NCBI GenBank assembly: GCA_027596035.1
Contig: JADGJA010000553.1
Span: forward strand, 1 to 15,271
DNA length: 15,271 bases
Direction: 5' to 3'
DNA from: Thoreauomyces humboldtii
Lineage: Eukaryota; Chytridiomycota; Chytridiomycetes; Spizellomycetales; Powellomycetaceae
The stretch's first letter is position 1; every line of letters begins with the position of its first letter. Made by a program: the position numbers and the translations under genes. The notes below the pieces were generated by a model, which did no database searches, was not told the DNA's origin, and saw only the letters and a program-made list of their open reading frames with translations. Below are positions 1 through 8,992 of this stretch, piece by piece.

Positions 1-361
1 CGTGTGGGGGGAGGGCTAGGGGGGAGGACTTGACGACCTTCTTCGTTATTTCTTTTTTTTTTTCTTTTTTTTTTGCCTCCTCTTGAACTTCGTCAGTTCG
101 TTTGGGGCATTTCGTGTTCGCAGGATCGGCTAACGTTGGCATCTGCTTTGCCTCCCTGCCCCTCGTCCTTCCCCAAACAGCAAACACGGCTCTTGGTTCG
201 GTCTACGCTCTCCCGCGAACCTCCCCGTCGATTTGCGTCCACGTCCATCTGCGATTCTCAGCGGCAGCAGTTTCCCACTTCCTCCTCCTCCTCGACGACG
301 TCTGCAGCATTCCCCCCTTCCCACCGCTTCCTGACCAAGTCGTCGAACCCGTTCGCCCATC
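1..361 (+). promoter_or_regulatory. 5' flank of SPB1
   Basis: This stretch lies upstream of the SPB1 start and contains no gene that I can support. It has a G-rich beginning, a long T tract at about 50-75 interrupted by two C bases, and a pyrimidine-rich run up to the start codon. Pyrimidine-rich upstream DNA is common in fungal promoters of highly expressed genes. I see no clear TATA box. The base at -3 of the start is A and the base at +4 is G, a good initiation context. Promoter function is inferred from position only. Confidence 0.4.
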
Positions 362-2688
362 ATGGGAACGTCAAAGAAGCATGCCAAGGGTCGTCTCGAC
401 AAGTACTACCACATGGCAAAGGAGCAGGGTTACCGAGCCCGTTCCGCCTTCAAGCTCATCCAGCTGAACAAAAAGTACAACTTCCTCGAGAAGAGCAAGT
501 GCTTGGTCGATCTGTGTGCCGCTCCCGGTGGTTGGCTTCAGGTGGCCAGCAAGTACATGCCGAAACCAAACATCATCATCGGTCTGGATCTCGTGGCCAT
601 CAAGCCCATCCCGGGTGTCATCACCCACGTCGAGGACATCACCACGCAAAAGTGCAGGGGAACGCTCAAGAGGGAACTCAAGACTTGGAAGGCCGACGTG
701 TAGGCTCGAACGATCGGGGACCCGTGTGGCATGATTCACCTGCTTACCCCCAGTCCTTTTTCCCTTCGTCAGGTTCCTGCACGACGGTGCGCCCAACGTC
801 GGTGTGTCTTGGATCCAGGATGCGTTCACCCAGTCCGAGCTCGTCCTTGCATCGCTCAAGCTCGCCACCGAGTTCCTGATCGTCGGCGGATGCTTCGTCA
901 CGAAAGTCTTCAGATCCAAGGACTACAACAAGCTCATCTGGGTCTTTAACCAGTTCTTCGCAAAGGTCGAGGCCACCAAACCCGCTTCCTCCCGTAACGT
1001 CTCTGCCGAAATCTTTGTCGTCTGTCGCGAGTACAAGGCACCCAAGAAGATCGACCCTAGGCTGCTCGACCCAAAGTACGTCTTCAAGGAAGTCGACGAC
1101 ATCGCAGACGAGGACATGGACGACAAGAAGAAGAAGGAACGGCAGGGTGCACTCCTCAACGATCTCTTCCACCCCGAGAAGCGCAGGCGCCACCGAACGG
1201 GTTACACCGAGGGAGACTACACCATGCACGTAGCCAACAGCGTCCAGGATTTCGTCACCGGACCCGACTTCCTGACTGCCTTGACGTCGTCCAACGAGCT
1301 GCTGTTCGATGCGGACGACTTTGGTCGCGCTGCCGCGGCTCATGCCATCACCACCGACGAGATCAAGGCTTGCTGCAAGGATCTGAAGGTCCTCGGAAAG
1401 AAGGATTTTAAAGATCTTCTCAAATGGCGTGACGCCATGCGTCTGGACCTCGGGTTCACCACCAAGAAGGTGGTCGAGGAGGAGGCGGCGGAAGAGTCGG
1501 GAGCAGATGATCCCGAGAGTCTGGCGGACCGTCTGGACGCGGAACGCAAAGTCGCCGCCGCGAGGGTCAAGAGGGAACGTAGAAGGGCGAGGGAACGCAA
1601 GGCGAGGCAGCTCATCAAGTTCCGTCTGGGGATGGGAACACCAGCGGACATCGGTCTCGATGCGAGCGAGGCCGGCGGTATGGGCATCATGGACGGGGAG
1701 GATGAGGGACTCTTCAAGTACAATGGATTGGGAGAGGAGGAGATGAAGAAGCATCGTGCTACCATCGCTGCTGAACTTGCGGCTTCGGACCTCATGCTCA
1801 CCGACGACGACGACGAGAGCGATCTCGGAGAGGATCTGTCCGAGGATGACCTGGAAGTGGACGACGGAAGCGATTCCGACGCGGACGAGAAGCGAAAGCT
1901 GGGACGACTCGGAAACACACTGGACAACCTCTACGAGCAGTTCTGCGAACGTCGGATCGACAAGGATCCTTCCCTCCGCGTCAAGAAGCAGAAGGAAGGA
2001 GCCAAGGCCTTTGAGGAATGGTACGGCATCGAGTTCGACAAGAAGCGAAAGGCAGACGAAGGCGGCGTCGCCTCCGCCGTGGCAGCCGCCGCCGCCGGCG
2101 AGGACGAGGACCCTTACGCCACGGACTCTGACACGAGCGACGAGGAGGACGTCCTGGAAGGCGACACGCCTGCGGCCATACGTCGTCGCGTAGCAGCGGC
2201 GAAGAAGGCATCCGTGAAACCTCCCGTCAAGAAACGGAAGGCGGAGGAAGAGGAACCGGTACCGATCGTGGATCCCAGCACGCTCTCGAAGCGCGCTCGC
2301 GTCTTCTTCGACAACCCGCTCTTCAAGAGCCTCGATGCCCCACCTCCGCCCAAGAAGGCCAAGAAGACGGATGCGGCCGCTCCAGCCGGTCTCTTCGACG
2401 CTGAGATGGGCAAGGACGATGCGGCTTGGACGGACGACAGCGACGAGGACGCGGTTCCCACCCGCCTCGAGCAGAAGAAGGCGGCTGCCGCCAAGAAGAA
2501 GGTCAAGAAGGGAGTACAGTTCGAGGGACAGTCCGACGACGAGGATGAGGAAGGAAAGGAGAACAATGGGTTTGAGGTTGTCCCTCAAGGACTCGACGTC
2601 AACGGAAAACCCGATGGTAAGGCCCTTTCCTACCCTATTCCTTCTGCGTGAAAACCAGCGAGGCTAATCCGCATCCCTCATCCCCCTC

Positions 2689-2748
<60 letters not shown>

Positions 2749-3330
2749 CCTCCAGACAACTTCGCCATCACGACCGCCGAAGCCTACACCCTCGCGCAAC
2801 GGATGGTCCGCTCGGCCTCCTCGAAGGCCACAGCCGTGGACGAAGGCTACAACCGCTACGCCCACAACGACCCTGACGGCATGCCGGACTGGTTCACCTC
2901 TGACGAATCCCGTCACAACACGCCCTCCCAACCCATCACTGCCGAAGCCGTCGCCCTGATCCGACAGAAGCAACGGGCCCTCGACGCCCGTCCCATCAAG
3001 AAGGTCGCCGAGGCAAAGTTCCGCAAGCAGATGAGGACGGCTAGGAGGTTGGAGAAGATGAACAAGAAGGCCGAGAACGTCATGGACGACGACGGTGGGG
3101 AGATGACGGACAAGAGCAAGCTGGTGGCAGTCACGAAGCTGAAGGTCAAGGCAAAGGCCAAGAGCGACACGAAGAAGACGGAGGTCGTCGTGGCGAGGGG
3201 CGCCAACAGGGCAAAGCAGGGAAGGCCGAAGGGCGTCAAGGGGAGGTACAAGATGGTGGACCCGAGGATGAAGAAGGAGGTCAGGGCCGAAAAGAGGGCC
3301 GCTGCGAAGGGAAAGAAGAAGAGACGTTAA
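362..3330 (+). CDS. SPB1: Spb1, AdoMet-dependent rRNA 2'-O-methyltransferase (three exons)
   Basis: Exons are 362-699, 773-2616 and 2756-3330, giving 918 residues; both introns are GT-AG (73 and 139 bases) and the joins keep the frame. Spb1 is a nucleolar enzyme that methylates the ribose of a guanosine in the A-loop of large-subunit rRNA and is needed for 60S assembly. The N-terminal RrmJ/FtsJ domain covers about residues 20-205: the AdoMet motif [10 protein letters not shown] is at 49-58, and the K-D-K-E catalytic tetrad is visible as K31, D117 (HDGAPNVG), K157 (FVTKVF) and E192 (SAEIFVVC), each seven residues before its E. coli RrmJ counterpart. A central Spb1-type region follows, then acidic and lysine-rich stretches (about 440-720), and the conserved C-terminal domain from about 730, ending in a basic tail suited to rRNA binding. 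Length is near the yeast protein (about 840) with longer acidic linkers. The reading frame is intact. Confidence 0.95.
2617..2755 (+). repeat. SPB1 intron 2 with CT microsatellite
   Basis: The intron starts GTAAGG and ends CCTCCAG. Bases 2692-2735 are a perfect CT dinucleotide run, continuing with one interruption to about 2749. It occupies the place of the polypyrimidine tract directly before the 3' splice site. The exon join (GAT G / AC AAC) restores the frame into the conserved Spb1 C-terminal domain, so the intron call is firm. Run length is likely to vary between strains. Confidence 0.85.
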
Positions 3331-3804
3331 AAACGTCTGGAAGGGGCAAGACGAACGCACATTTCGTTTCGCACACATCCCATTGGGGGTTCGGCTGTAG
3401 GAGTTTGCTGCCTTTATTTATCTTACTTTTTCATATGCATTTCCTCTCTACTTGATGTGACGTCGCTTGAGGTCTCTCAATGTCTGTTCTCAACGATTGC
3501 GGCCACAAGTGAGATGTTGCATGGGATAAATATCTAATGACCTTCTTCGGTTAAAAAATCTTAAAAAACAAGTTGTAGGGGAGGTGCGGGAGGGAGCTAC
3601 ATGAGTTTAGGAGAGTGGGATCGAGGGCAGATGGGGGGCGCGCTGGTGTCAGAAGATAAAGACAGAAAGAGAGAGAGAAAAAGAAGGGAAAACATGGAAC
3701 GAAGCCTAAAAAGTCCAATGGTGGATGATGATGATCGGAAGGGGCGTAGTCCGACGTTGCACGAGACTTTGCCCAGAGCCAGCGAACGTGTCGAGAAATG
3801 GGAT
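3331..3804. other. Intergenic, tail-to-tail between SPB1 and RIB1
   Basis: These 474 bases separate the stop codons of two convergent genes and should hold both 3' untranslated regions. An AT-richer patch at about 3410-3570 contains several A- and T-rich words that could serve polyadenylation on either strand. A purine-rich GA run lies at about 3660-3690. I see no reading frame with coding character here. Confidence 0.6.
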
Positions 3805-5182
3805 TCAAGAGACCCCGTTGGTCAAAAACTTTCCGTTTTCCTTCCCCTTCCCATCTGCGTTCTCCCTTCCGTTGCTGTTGTTGATCCCCTCCAGTAGATG
3901 CTTCGGTATGTCCAGGATGTGACCCATCCTCTGAACCTTCGTGACGAGATACTCGTCCCTGTCGACATGGTTCTTCTTCTTGGACGCCGTCCTTCCCTCG
4001 GCCCCCGTGTCGATGGCGGCGATGGCGGCGATGGCGGTGGATCCGAGACGCGCCTGCGCCTCCTTGCTCCAGCTCGCCGGCACCATGGGGACGCGTTCCG
4101 AGACTCTGACGCCGTCGCGTTGGAGATGGTTCATCTTGTCGGGGTTGTTGGTCAGGAGTCGGACGACGGGGATGCCGAGGTCCCTCAGCATGGCGGATGC
4201 AATCTCGTACGATCGGGCGTCGGGTGGGTGGCCGAGGAGGAGGTTGGCTGCCATCGTGTCATGGCCTAGGTCGATCAGGTTGTATGCTCTGTTAGAGAAA
4301 AAAAAAACCCCCAAAAGAAAAGGGGAGAAACATGAGTATGAGTGTCGAGGATGAGGGATGGAAAAGGACCAGAGGATGGATGGATCCTCACCTGAGCTTG
4401 TCCCGCAATCCGATCCCTCTTCCTTCCTGCTTGAGGTACAGTACGACACCACCGTCGACCTCGGCCATCCTCCTCATGGCCTCCTCGAGCTGTTCGGCGC
4501 AGTCGCAACGCATGCTACGGATCGTCTCGCCCGTGAAGCAGCAACTGTGGATCCTGACCAACGGCGCCTTGGCATCCGCATCCGCCATGTCATCGGCCTC
4601 CTTCGCATTCGCATCGTCCGCCTTGGCTTCCGCATCTGGTGCTCGCCGTTCCTCTTCCTTCCTCGGCTGGGTGGTCCCTGTCCCCGTTCCAGCGACGTCC
4701 TTGCACCCTCTCAACATCCTCTCCCTGTCCGTATCGCCGGGATGGTGCCTCTCCAGAGACTCGGACACGATCTCGTCCCCGTAGACCAGAGCGAGATGCT
4801 CCTCGTCGTCCCACGTGTTCGAGTACAGATGGACGTAGCATTGTCCTCCGAACTCTGAGGGGATCCTCGTCCTCACGTGACAGCGGACCTCGAGGGGAGT
4901 GGTGGGAGTGGATGGTTTGGAGAGCGGGGAAGCTGGGCGAGAGGTGGATGTTAGGGATGTCGACGTGAGGTGGTGATGTGATGGTGTTGAGTGATGACTG
5001 GTGTTGTGATGTCCGTTTGACGTGGAAGGGGATGGTGCGTGGTCGATGAAGAATGGGGAGGTGGTGGGCGAAGGAGTCCGTCCGTTGTGGGCTGGAGGAA
5101 GGAGGGGAGAGCCTTGTTCTGTGAAGCGGGTGGAGTGGAGATGGTGGTGGTGGTGGATTGGAGTGGGGGCGTGCGGTAGCAT
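3805..5182 (-). CDS. RIB1: GTP cyclohydrolase II (two exons)
   Basis: Exon 1 is 5182-4392 and exon 2 is 4288-3805, joined over a 103-base GT-AG intron (4391-4289), giving 424 residues. The enzyme opens GTP to 2,5-diamino-6-ribosylamino-4-pyrimidinone phosphate, releasing formate and pyrophosphate, the first committed step of riboflavin synthesis in the cytosol. The zinc site is visible as C215, C226 and C228 in [17 protein letters not shown]; the motif [11 protein letters not shown] is at 249-259 and LLTNNPDK at 308-315. The first about 95 residues are His-, Ser-, Thr- and Pro-rich with no known domain. An Ala/Asp/Glu-rich insert of about 45 residues (161-206) interrupts the core just before the zinc motif. 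I chose the ATG at 5182 because it is the only in-frame ATG upstream of the core and has A at -3; the open frame runs further upstream to about 5569 without an ATG. A start in an upstream exon cannot be excluded. Confidence 0.92.
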
Positions 5183-5450
5183 CGTCGTTGACGAGGTGTG
5201 GTGGGCGCCAGCAGGGAAGTCAGGGGAGGTCGTGGCGTGAGGTGGAATGGCGGGCAACTTTGTCGGCAAGGGGATCTTTTCGGGGAGTTGCGAGCTGCTG
5301 CTGTACACCACGGTCGTTGGGACCCGATCGATATGATGGAAGGTGAAGAGGGATCCTGCACGGGGAGGGTATCTAGTCCCTTTGTTCCTGTGTGGGGAAT
5401 GTATCGATACTTGTAATGCCGACTGGTGGGTGGTGGGGTGGGGAACCGAT

Positions 5451-5474
5451 GCCGAAGTGCCGAAGTGCCGAAGT
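5451..5474 (+). repeat. Tandem repeat GCCGAAGT x3
   Basis: Three perfect head-to-tail copies of the 8-base unit GCCGAAGT, lying about 270 bases upstream of the RIB1 start. The copies could be binding sites for a regulator or a plain replication-slippage product; the sequence alone does not decide. Confidence 0.8.
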
Positions 5475-5584
5475 GTGCGTGTGCTGTGCTGCTGCTCGTC
5501 TGACAAAAAGGGGAATCTCACATGCAACGTACGTTGGTAAGCCGCTTTTGACTTTTTTGAAATGCACAAATCATCGTATCAACG

Positions 5585-5640
5585 AGCTCTCCGTTCTCCG
5601 CTACGGTGTATACACTGGTTACGAAGCTCTCCGTTCTCCG
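5585..5640 (+). repeat. 16-base direct repeat flanking a palindrome
   Basis: The 16-base word AGCTCTCCGTTCTCCG occurs at 5585-5600 and again at 5625-5640. Between them lies the perfect 10-base palindrome GTGTATACAC at 5606-5615. The arrangement is compact and might be regulatory or a scar of a local duplication. No function is established. Confidence 0.75.
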
Positions 5641-5749
5641 GTACATCGCTTACATTCCCCGCTTGCTACATCCAGTCAAGCTACAGCGTGTTGGGTCAGG
5701 CCAACTCATCCCTCTCCGCAGTGCTCCTTCTTCGTGTTTCCCTCCGTCC

Positions 5750-6905
5750 TCACCTGAACGCAACACCGATGCCGGCCTCTCTTTCAATCGACCTTCTGAC
5801 ATTCCCTCCCGCAGTACCTCGCATCCTTGCACCTCATACACCTGCGACTTCACCTCGCACCGCAGACATCGCAACCGTATACTGTAGGTCGTGGGCATTC
5901 CCCAAGGGCCACCTGCGCTCTCTTCGAACCGCCTTCGACAGCTCCGTCCTCATCGGCACTTCCTCCAAGGCTCGTGAGCGTGTGGGTGACACCACCAGAC
6001 TCGTGCAGAGAGTCAAGGCAGCGAACGAGAACACCTGGCTGGACTTGCGAAGCTTCGGGATACCGAGTGGGTCAGGGTCGCCGGGAAATCGAAGACCCGA
6101 GCGACTCGTCCAATCGTCTCAATCCCCAGCTCCGAGGGGCGGATCGACGAGAGCTGTACAGAGGTGGTACATGGAACCGTACGTTTCCGCTCCCCTTCGT
6201 CTCGTCCGTGGAGTGACCGCCCACGAGACGGATCTCGACCTTATCGTAGTCGTCGCCTTTGGTCTTGGTCTAGGTCCCCATAGGTCGCTCTCAGTTCCTG
6301 TTCCAAGACCTTGAACCTTGTACCGTCGACGCACGTTTCCGAGGTTGACACTCGAGGTCCACGTGAGCCGCCAGGGCTCGGTACGGCGGTGTGGTGGAAT
6401 AAGCGAACAGGGCCACGCAGGTGAGGACTTCTCGCGTGGCGAGGGAGCGCGGAAAGGCAGTGGTGGTGGCAGTGGGGTCCGGATTAAAGTTCATCTTGAC
6501 CATGGTCGATTGCACGAACGACTTGGTGGTCCCGGGTGTGTGGATGTCCTTCCATAGTTCCGTGGATGGGTGGATGATGACAGGCGTGGCGTGTAGGGCA
6601 AAGGGGGAAAACATGTTGTTGCGCTGTTCGTCGCGGAGGAGGGCTTGCTCGTCGATCATCTGGCCCCCCTCCGAACTCTCCTTGAGCTCCTTGTAAGTGT
6701 GCGTGCTTAGAGGACGGTTAGAGAAAGACTCGGCCTGATCGGGGAGAGGTGAGATGGGCGGATGAGACGTTCCCGGAATCACTTTGCTGTCGCAACCGGA
6801 TGCCCTTTTCGATACGATCGCTTGCAAGTCTCGGATTGAATATGCCTTTATCGCAATCTCTGATGCTGCCCACCTTCCCATGTGCCGCGTCCCTTCCACA
6901 CTCAT
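5750..6905 (-). pseudogene. NTAN1-like protein N-terminal asparagine amidohydrolase, broken
   Basis: NTAN1 enzymes deamidate N-terminal Asn to Asp in the Arg/N-degron pathway. Read on the - strand, family-like blocks appear in the correct order. They are a block around the catalytic cysteine (REVLTCVALFAYSTTPPYRA then AAHVD, 6450-6350), KVEIRLVGG (about 6243-6215), FSFAALTLCTSL (about 6031-5998), YTVAMSAVRGEVAG (about 5880-5840) and RGTAGGNVRRSIEREAG (about 5820-5770). Cys to HVD spacing matches the human enzyme (20 versus 19 residues). The blocks lie in three frames. A 54-base GT-AG segment (6323-6270) could be a real intron and two 29-base GT-AG segments (6182-6154, 6063-6035) would restore the frame, but an in-frame TGA at 5836-5834 remains and no C-terminal domain follows 5750. 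Codon third positions are strongly C/G in each block, so decay looks recent. Possible starts are ATG 6905 or ATG 6659; from the latter the cysteine is residue 81, close to 75 in human. The family call rests on my reading of motifs, not on a search. Confidence 0.55.
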
Positions 6906-7533
6906 TTCTCATCCTGGCGTGGGCTTTTTGGAGCACTTAAGCTGTCAACAAGTCGCCGGGAGTCAACAGAAACCCGACGTTCCCTATCCGCACTCACGAC
7001 ATCCGTCTTACGCACACAGACATGCCCACCAGCTGCTGAGCGGATAGACGCACACAGAGGGCGGGTTCCCAACCCCGGGTTGGTAGACTCCTTGTACTTA
7101 TGTATGTCAGCCACGTGCTTCAGCGAGGATGCAATCGAGACGATAGCGTGTCTGTCTTTGTCCATAAGGTTGTCCTCAAGCGACGTACAGGTACGATGTA
7201 CATACCAGTCCTACCGATGGACGGGTCTGGTCAGTTACTCCGCAGTATCTGCCTCGCGGCCAGAAAGACCCAGGCGCCGAATAAGACGAGGTTTGCGAGG
7301 ATTTCTGCTAGCCCGGGTACTGCCTACCTAATTTTCGACTTGATAGATCTCGCCACTGCAACCACAGTTGTTGCGGCGATCCTCAGTCCCAATCGTCGTT
7401 TGGACAAAACAGTCTGACTCGATCAGAGCGGGCTTTACAGCGATTAACTACGCGCAACGTGATTATCAATAGCCTCGTCATGCCGCATTTACGCTTGTCC
7501 TCTAATGTATGGAACCCTCCATGCATCAGTCTA

Positions 7534-7800
7534 CGCTGCCGGCCTTGACTTTCTTTTCGGCACGCATTCCACCCCCGCAGCCCCTACGCGGGTCCCATTC
7601 CCCGAGCAAACGATAAGCAAGGCATAGAGACAATCTTTGCCCTGACTACCGAACCCCCGAAGGTCGTAGAGAGAGTCCATCAGTCGGCGAAGGATCCGCT
7701 GCTGTTGAGTGGCTGTTGCGTGGATGTAATGTGCCTGTGAAAGAACCGAATCAATGCCGATAAGGTAAGTACTGCCTACGAGAGGAGAGACAGGGAGCGG
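7534..7800 (-). pseudogene. Coding-like fragment of unknown family
   Basis: An open frame of 89 codons runs from after a TAA (7803-7801) to a TAG (7533-7531), with no suitable start ATG. It contains an amphipathic, helix-like stretch including TQQQRILRRLMDSLYDLRG and SQGKDCLYALLIVC. A good 3' splice-like site (TTCTTTCACAG) ends at 7735, so the true exon may begin at 7734. I do not recognise the family. It could be one exon of a decayed gene on the same strand as the NTAN1-like remnant, or a chance frame. Confidence 0.25.
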
Positions 7801-8249
7801 TTAGGCATTCGGGAAACGACCCAACGAGGCAAGGAGGTGGGCACTACGCAGAGAAATCTATATTACACCCTACGCATAAGAACAACCACGCTCAAATGGC
7901 AGCGCACGGCGCCAAAGGTCCGAAGAAAGGCAATTTCCAGCGTCGCTATTCCTGCAAATCGTTGACGTAGCTCAGCGAGAAGATGAAGCGACAGGCGTTC
8001 ACATGTAAGGGCATGTCCAACCGATGGACAAGCGTAGCAGAGGGTCGTAGTCCTGCGATGAACCCTACTGGACACGGGAGGGGTCCCCAATTTTGCAATC
8101 CGGTTCGGTGTGTTCGGTGTGTTCCTCGTGCGTGCCGTCTGTATAGAGGCATTTCGGCGATACCAGCTGGCACAGGCAGTGCAGAGGTGTTTCTGGAGGT
8201 CCGCCTGCCAGATGCATGCTGACTGGGAACAACCCACGATTCGACCGGG

Positions 8250-8505
8250 ACACGCGATGAGGAGCTTGACCGAAGCCGGTCAACGTAGGTCCCTTGTTGC
8301 TTCTCACTGGGAGCCATCACTTGCGGATGCCACCCCCCTCGTACGTGCGCTTGAGTGCTTCCCTGCTCTGCGCTGGCTAATGCTGTTACGGAATTGTTGT
8401 AATTCCTGTGACACTGTCCGCGGGACCAATCCGCTACCCGTCCGTACCGAGGTGATCTTGGCTGCAGTGCCCAGCCTGAACACCATTGTCCCAGAGTTCC
8501 TGTGA
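8250..8505 (+). pseudogene. Coding-like fragment, possibly leucine-rich (F-box-like) C-terminus
   Basis: The + frame ending in TGA at 8503-8505 is open for 131 codons and its last 80 codons look coding. The segment LVRALECFPALRWLMLLR and the end VILAAVPSLNTIVPEFL resemble leucine-rich C-terminal ends of basidiomycete F-box-like proteins, in which lines such as FPALRWLML recur. No upstream start, F-box or splice chain can be assembled. A remnant is the most that can be said, and the family link is a guess. Confidence 0.22.
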
Positions 8506-8680
8506 GGGAGGCGGTCGATCGTTTTGGTAGAGCGAGTCGTTCTGTGCGGGTTGCAAAGTGTCTCCGCGGAATGCAGATGGCACATGTCGTTCCTCGGAGC
8601 GCGTAGGACCTGTTCACTTTCCGCGTTCCGTTTTCACACGCAGCAGCTGTCCACACTTCGACACGGCAGGCTCGACCCCA

Positions 8681-8702
8681 TCTCTCTCTCTCTCGCTCTC
8701 TT
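8681..8702 (+). repeat. CT-rich microsatellite
   Basis: A run of CT dinucleotides with one CG interruption. Unlike the other CT tracts of this window it is not followed by a clear 3' splice site in a recognised gene. Confidence 0.7.
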
Positions 8703-8919
8703 CACCGCCACACATTGTACCGAAAGGGGGGGTGGGTCTTGAAGCTGTGATACGTGTGATGGACCCAGGATTGCTTGGCTCTGTTCTCTTGGTCGGGGCG
8801 AGACACACAGACGTGGATGGGAGGCGCCGAGACGCTTGCATCAGAAAGTCGTAAACCTTGTGTGTGTGTGTGGTCAGTCAGTCCAGGAACTGTGACCTTT
8901 TCACAGCTCCCGCGTCCTG

Positions 8920-8925
8920 TATAAA
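8920..8925 (+). promoter_or_regulatory. TATA box of the ABC transporter gene
   Basis: TATAAA lies 68 bases upstream of the chosen ATG at 8993, a usual spacing for a fungal TATA promoter with a short leader. It supports the ATG at 8993 as the start. Function is inferred from position and match. Confidence 0.5.
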
Positions 8926-8992
8926 GCCCGACCCGACAGCCTTTTGCCCGATTGTGAACATCCTAAACTTGCTGAAATCACTTCCCACCTTC

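Larger units (their letters stand above)
5183..5740. other. Upstream region of RIB1, no gene seen
   Basis: This stretch separates the RIB1 start from the broken NTAN1-like gene, both on the - strand. It should hold the RIB1 promoter. The frame of RIB1 stays open across part of it, but an 8-base tandem repeat (not a multiple of three) lies inside, which argues against coding. A short direct repeat with a palindrome between the copies is listed separately. Confidence 0.4.
6906..8992. other. Gene-poor interval with coding-like shards
   Basis: Over these 2.1 kb I find no gene model that I can defend. There are no tRNA-like GTTCRANYC elements with paired stems, no transposase motif and no long terminal repeat. 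Two stretches with coding character are listed separately (7534-7800 on -, 8250-8505 on +). An 11-base direct repeat GTACTGCCTAC occurs at 7317-7327 and 7769-7779. A CT-rich run is at 8681-8702 and a GT run at about 8858-8871. The last part is the promoter of the ABC transporter. Confidence 0.5.

Noticed and set aside
744..2588. A 614-codon open frame on the - strand
   Set aside because: It is antisense to the second SPB1 exon, whose protein matches the Spb1 family throughout; the open antisense frame follows from its GC-biased codons.
5183..5569. Longer RIB1 protein starting near 5569
   Set aside because: The frame is open but its first codon is TTG, no ATG lies upstream of 5182 in frame, and an 8-base tandem repeat lies inside, which does not fit coding.
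5562..6314. A 250-codon open frame on the + strand
   Set aside because: It is antisense to the NTAN1-like blocks, which show ordered family motifs on the - strand.
7317..7779. The 11-base direct repeat GTACTGCCTAC as target duplication of an inserted element
   Set aside because: The enclosed sequence has no inverted ends, no long terminal repeats and no transposase-like frame.
7946..8656. A 236-codon open frame on the - strand
   Set aside because: The composition is irregular (Ser, Arg, Thr and Pro runs, no domain or motif) and it overlaps a + frame with better coding character; I treat it as chance.
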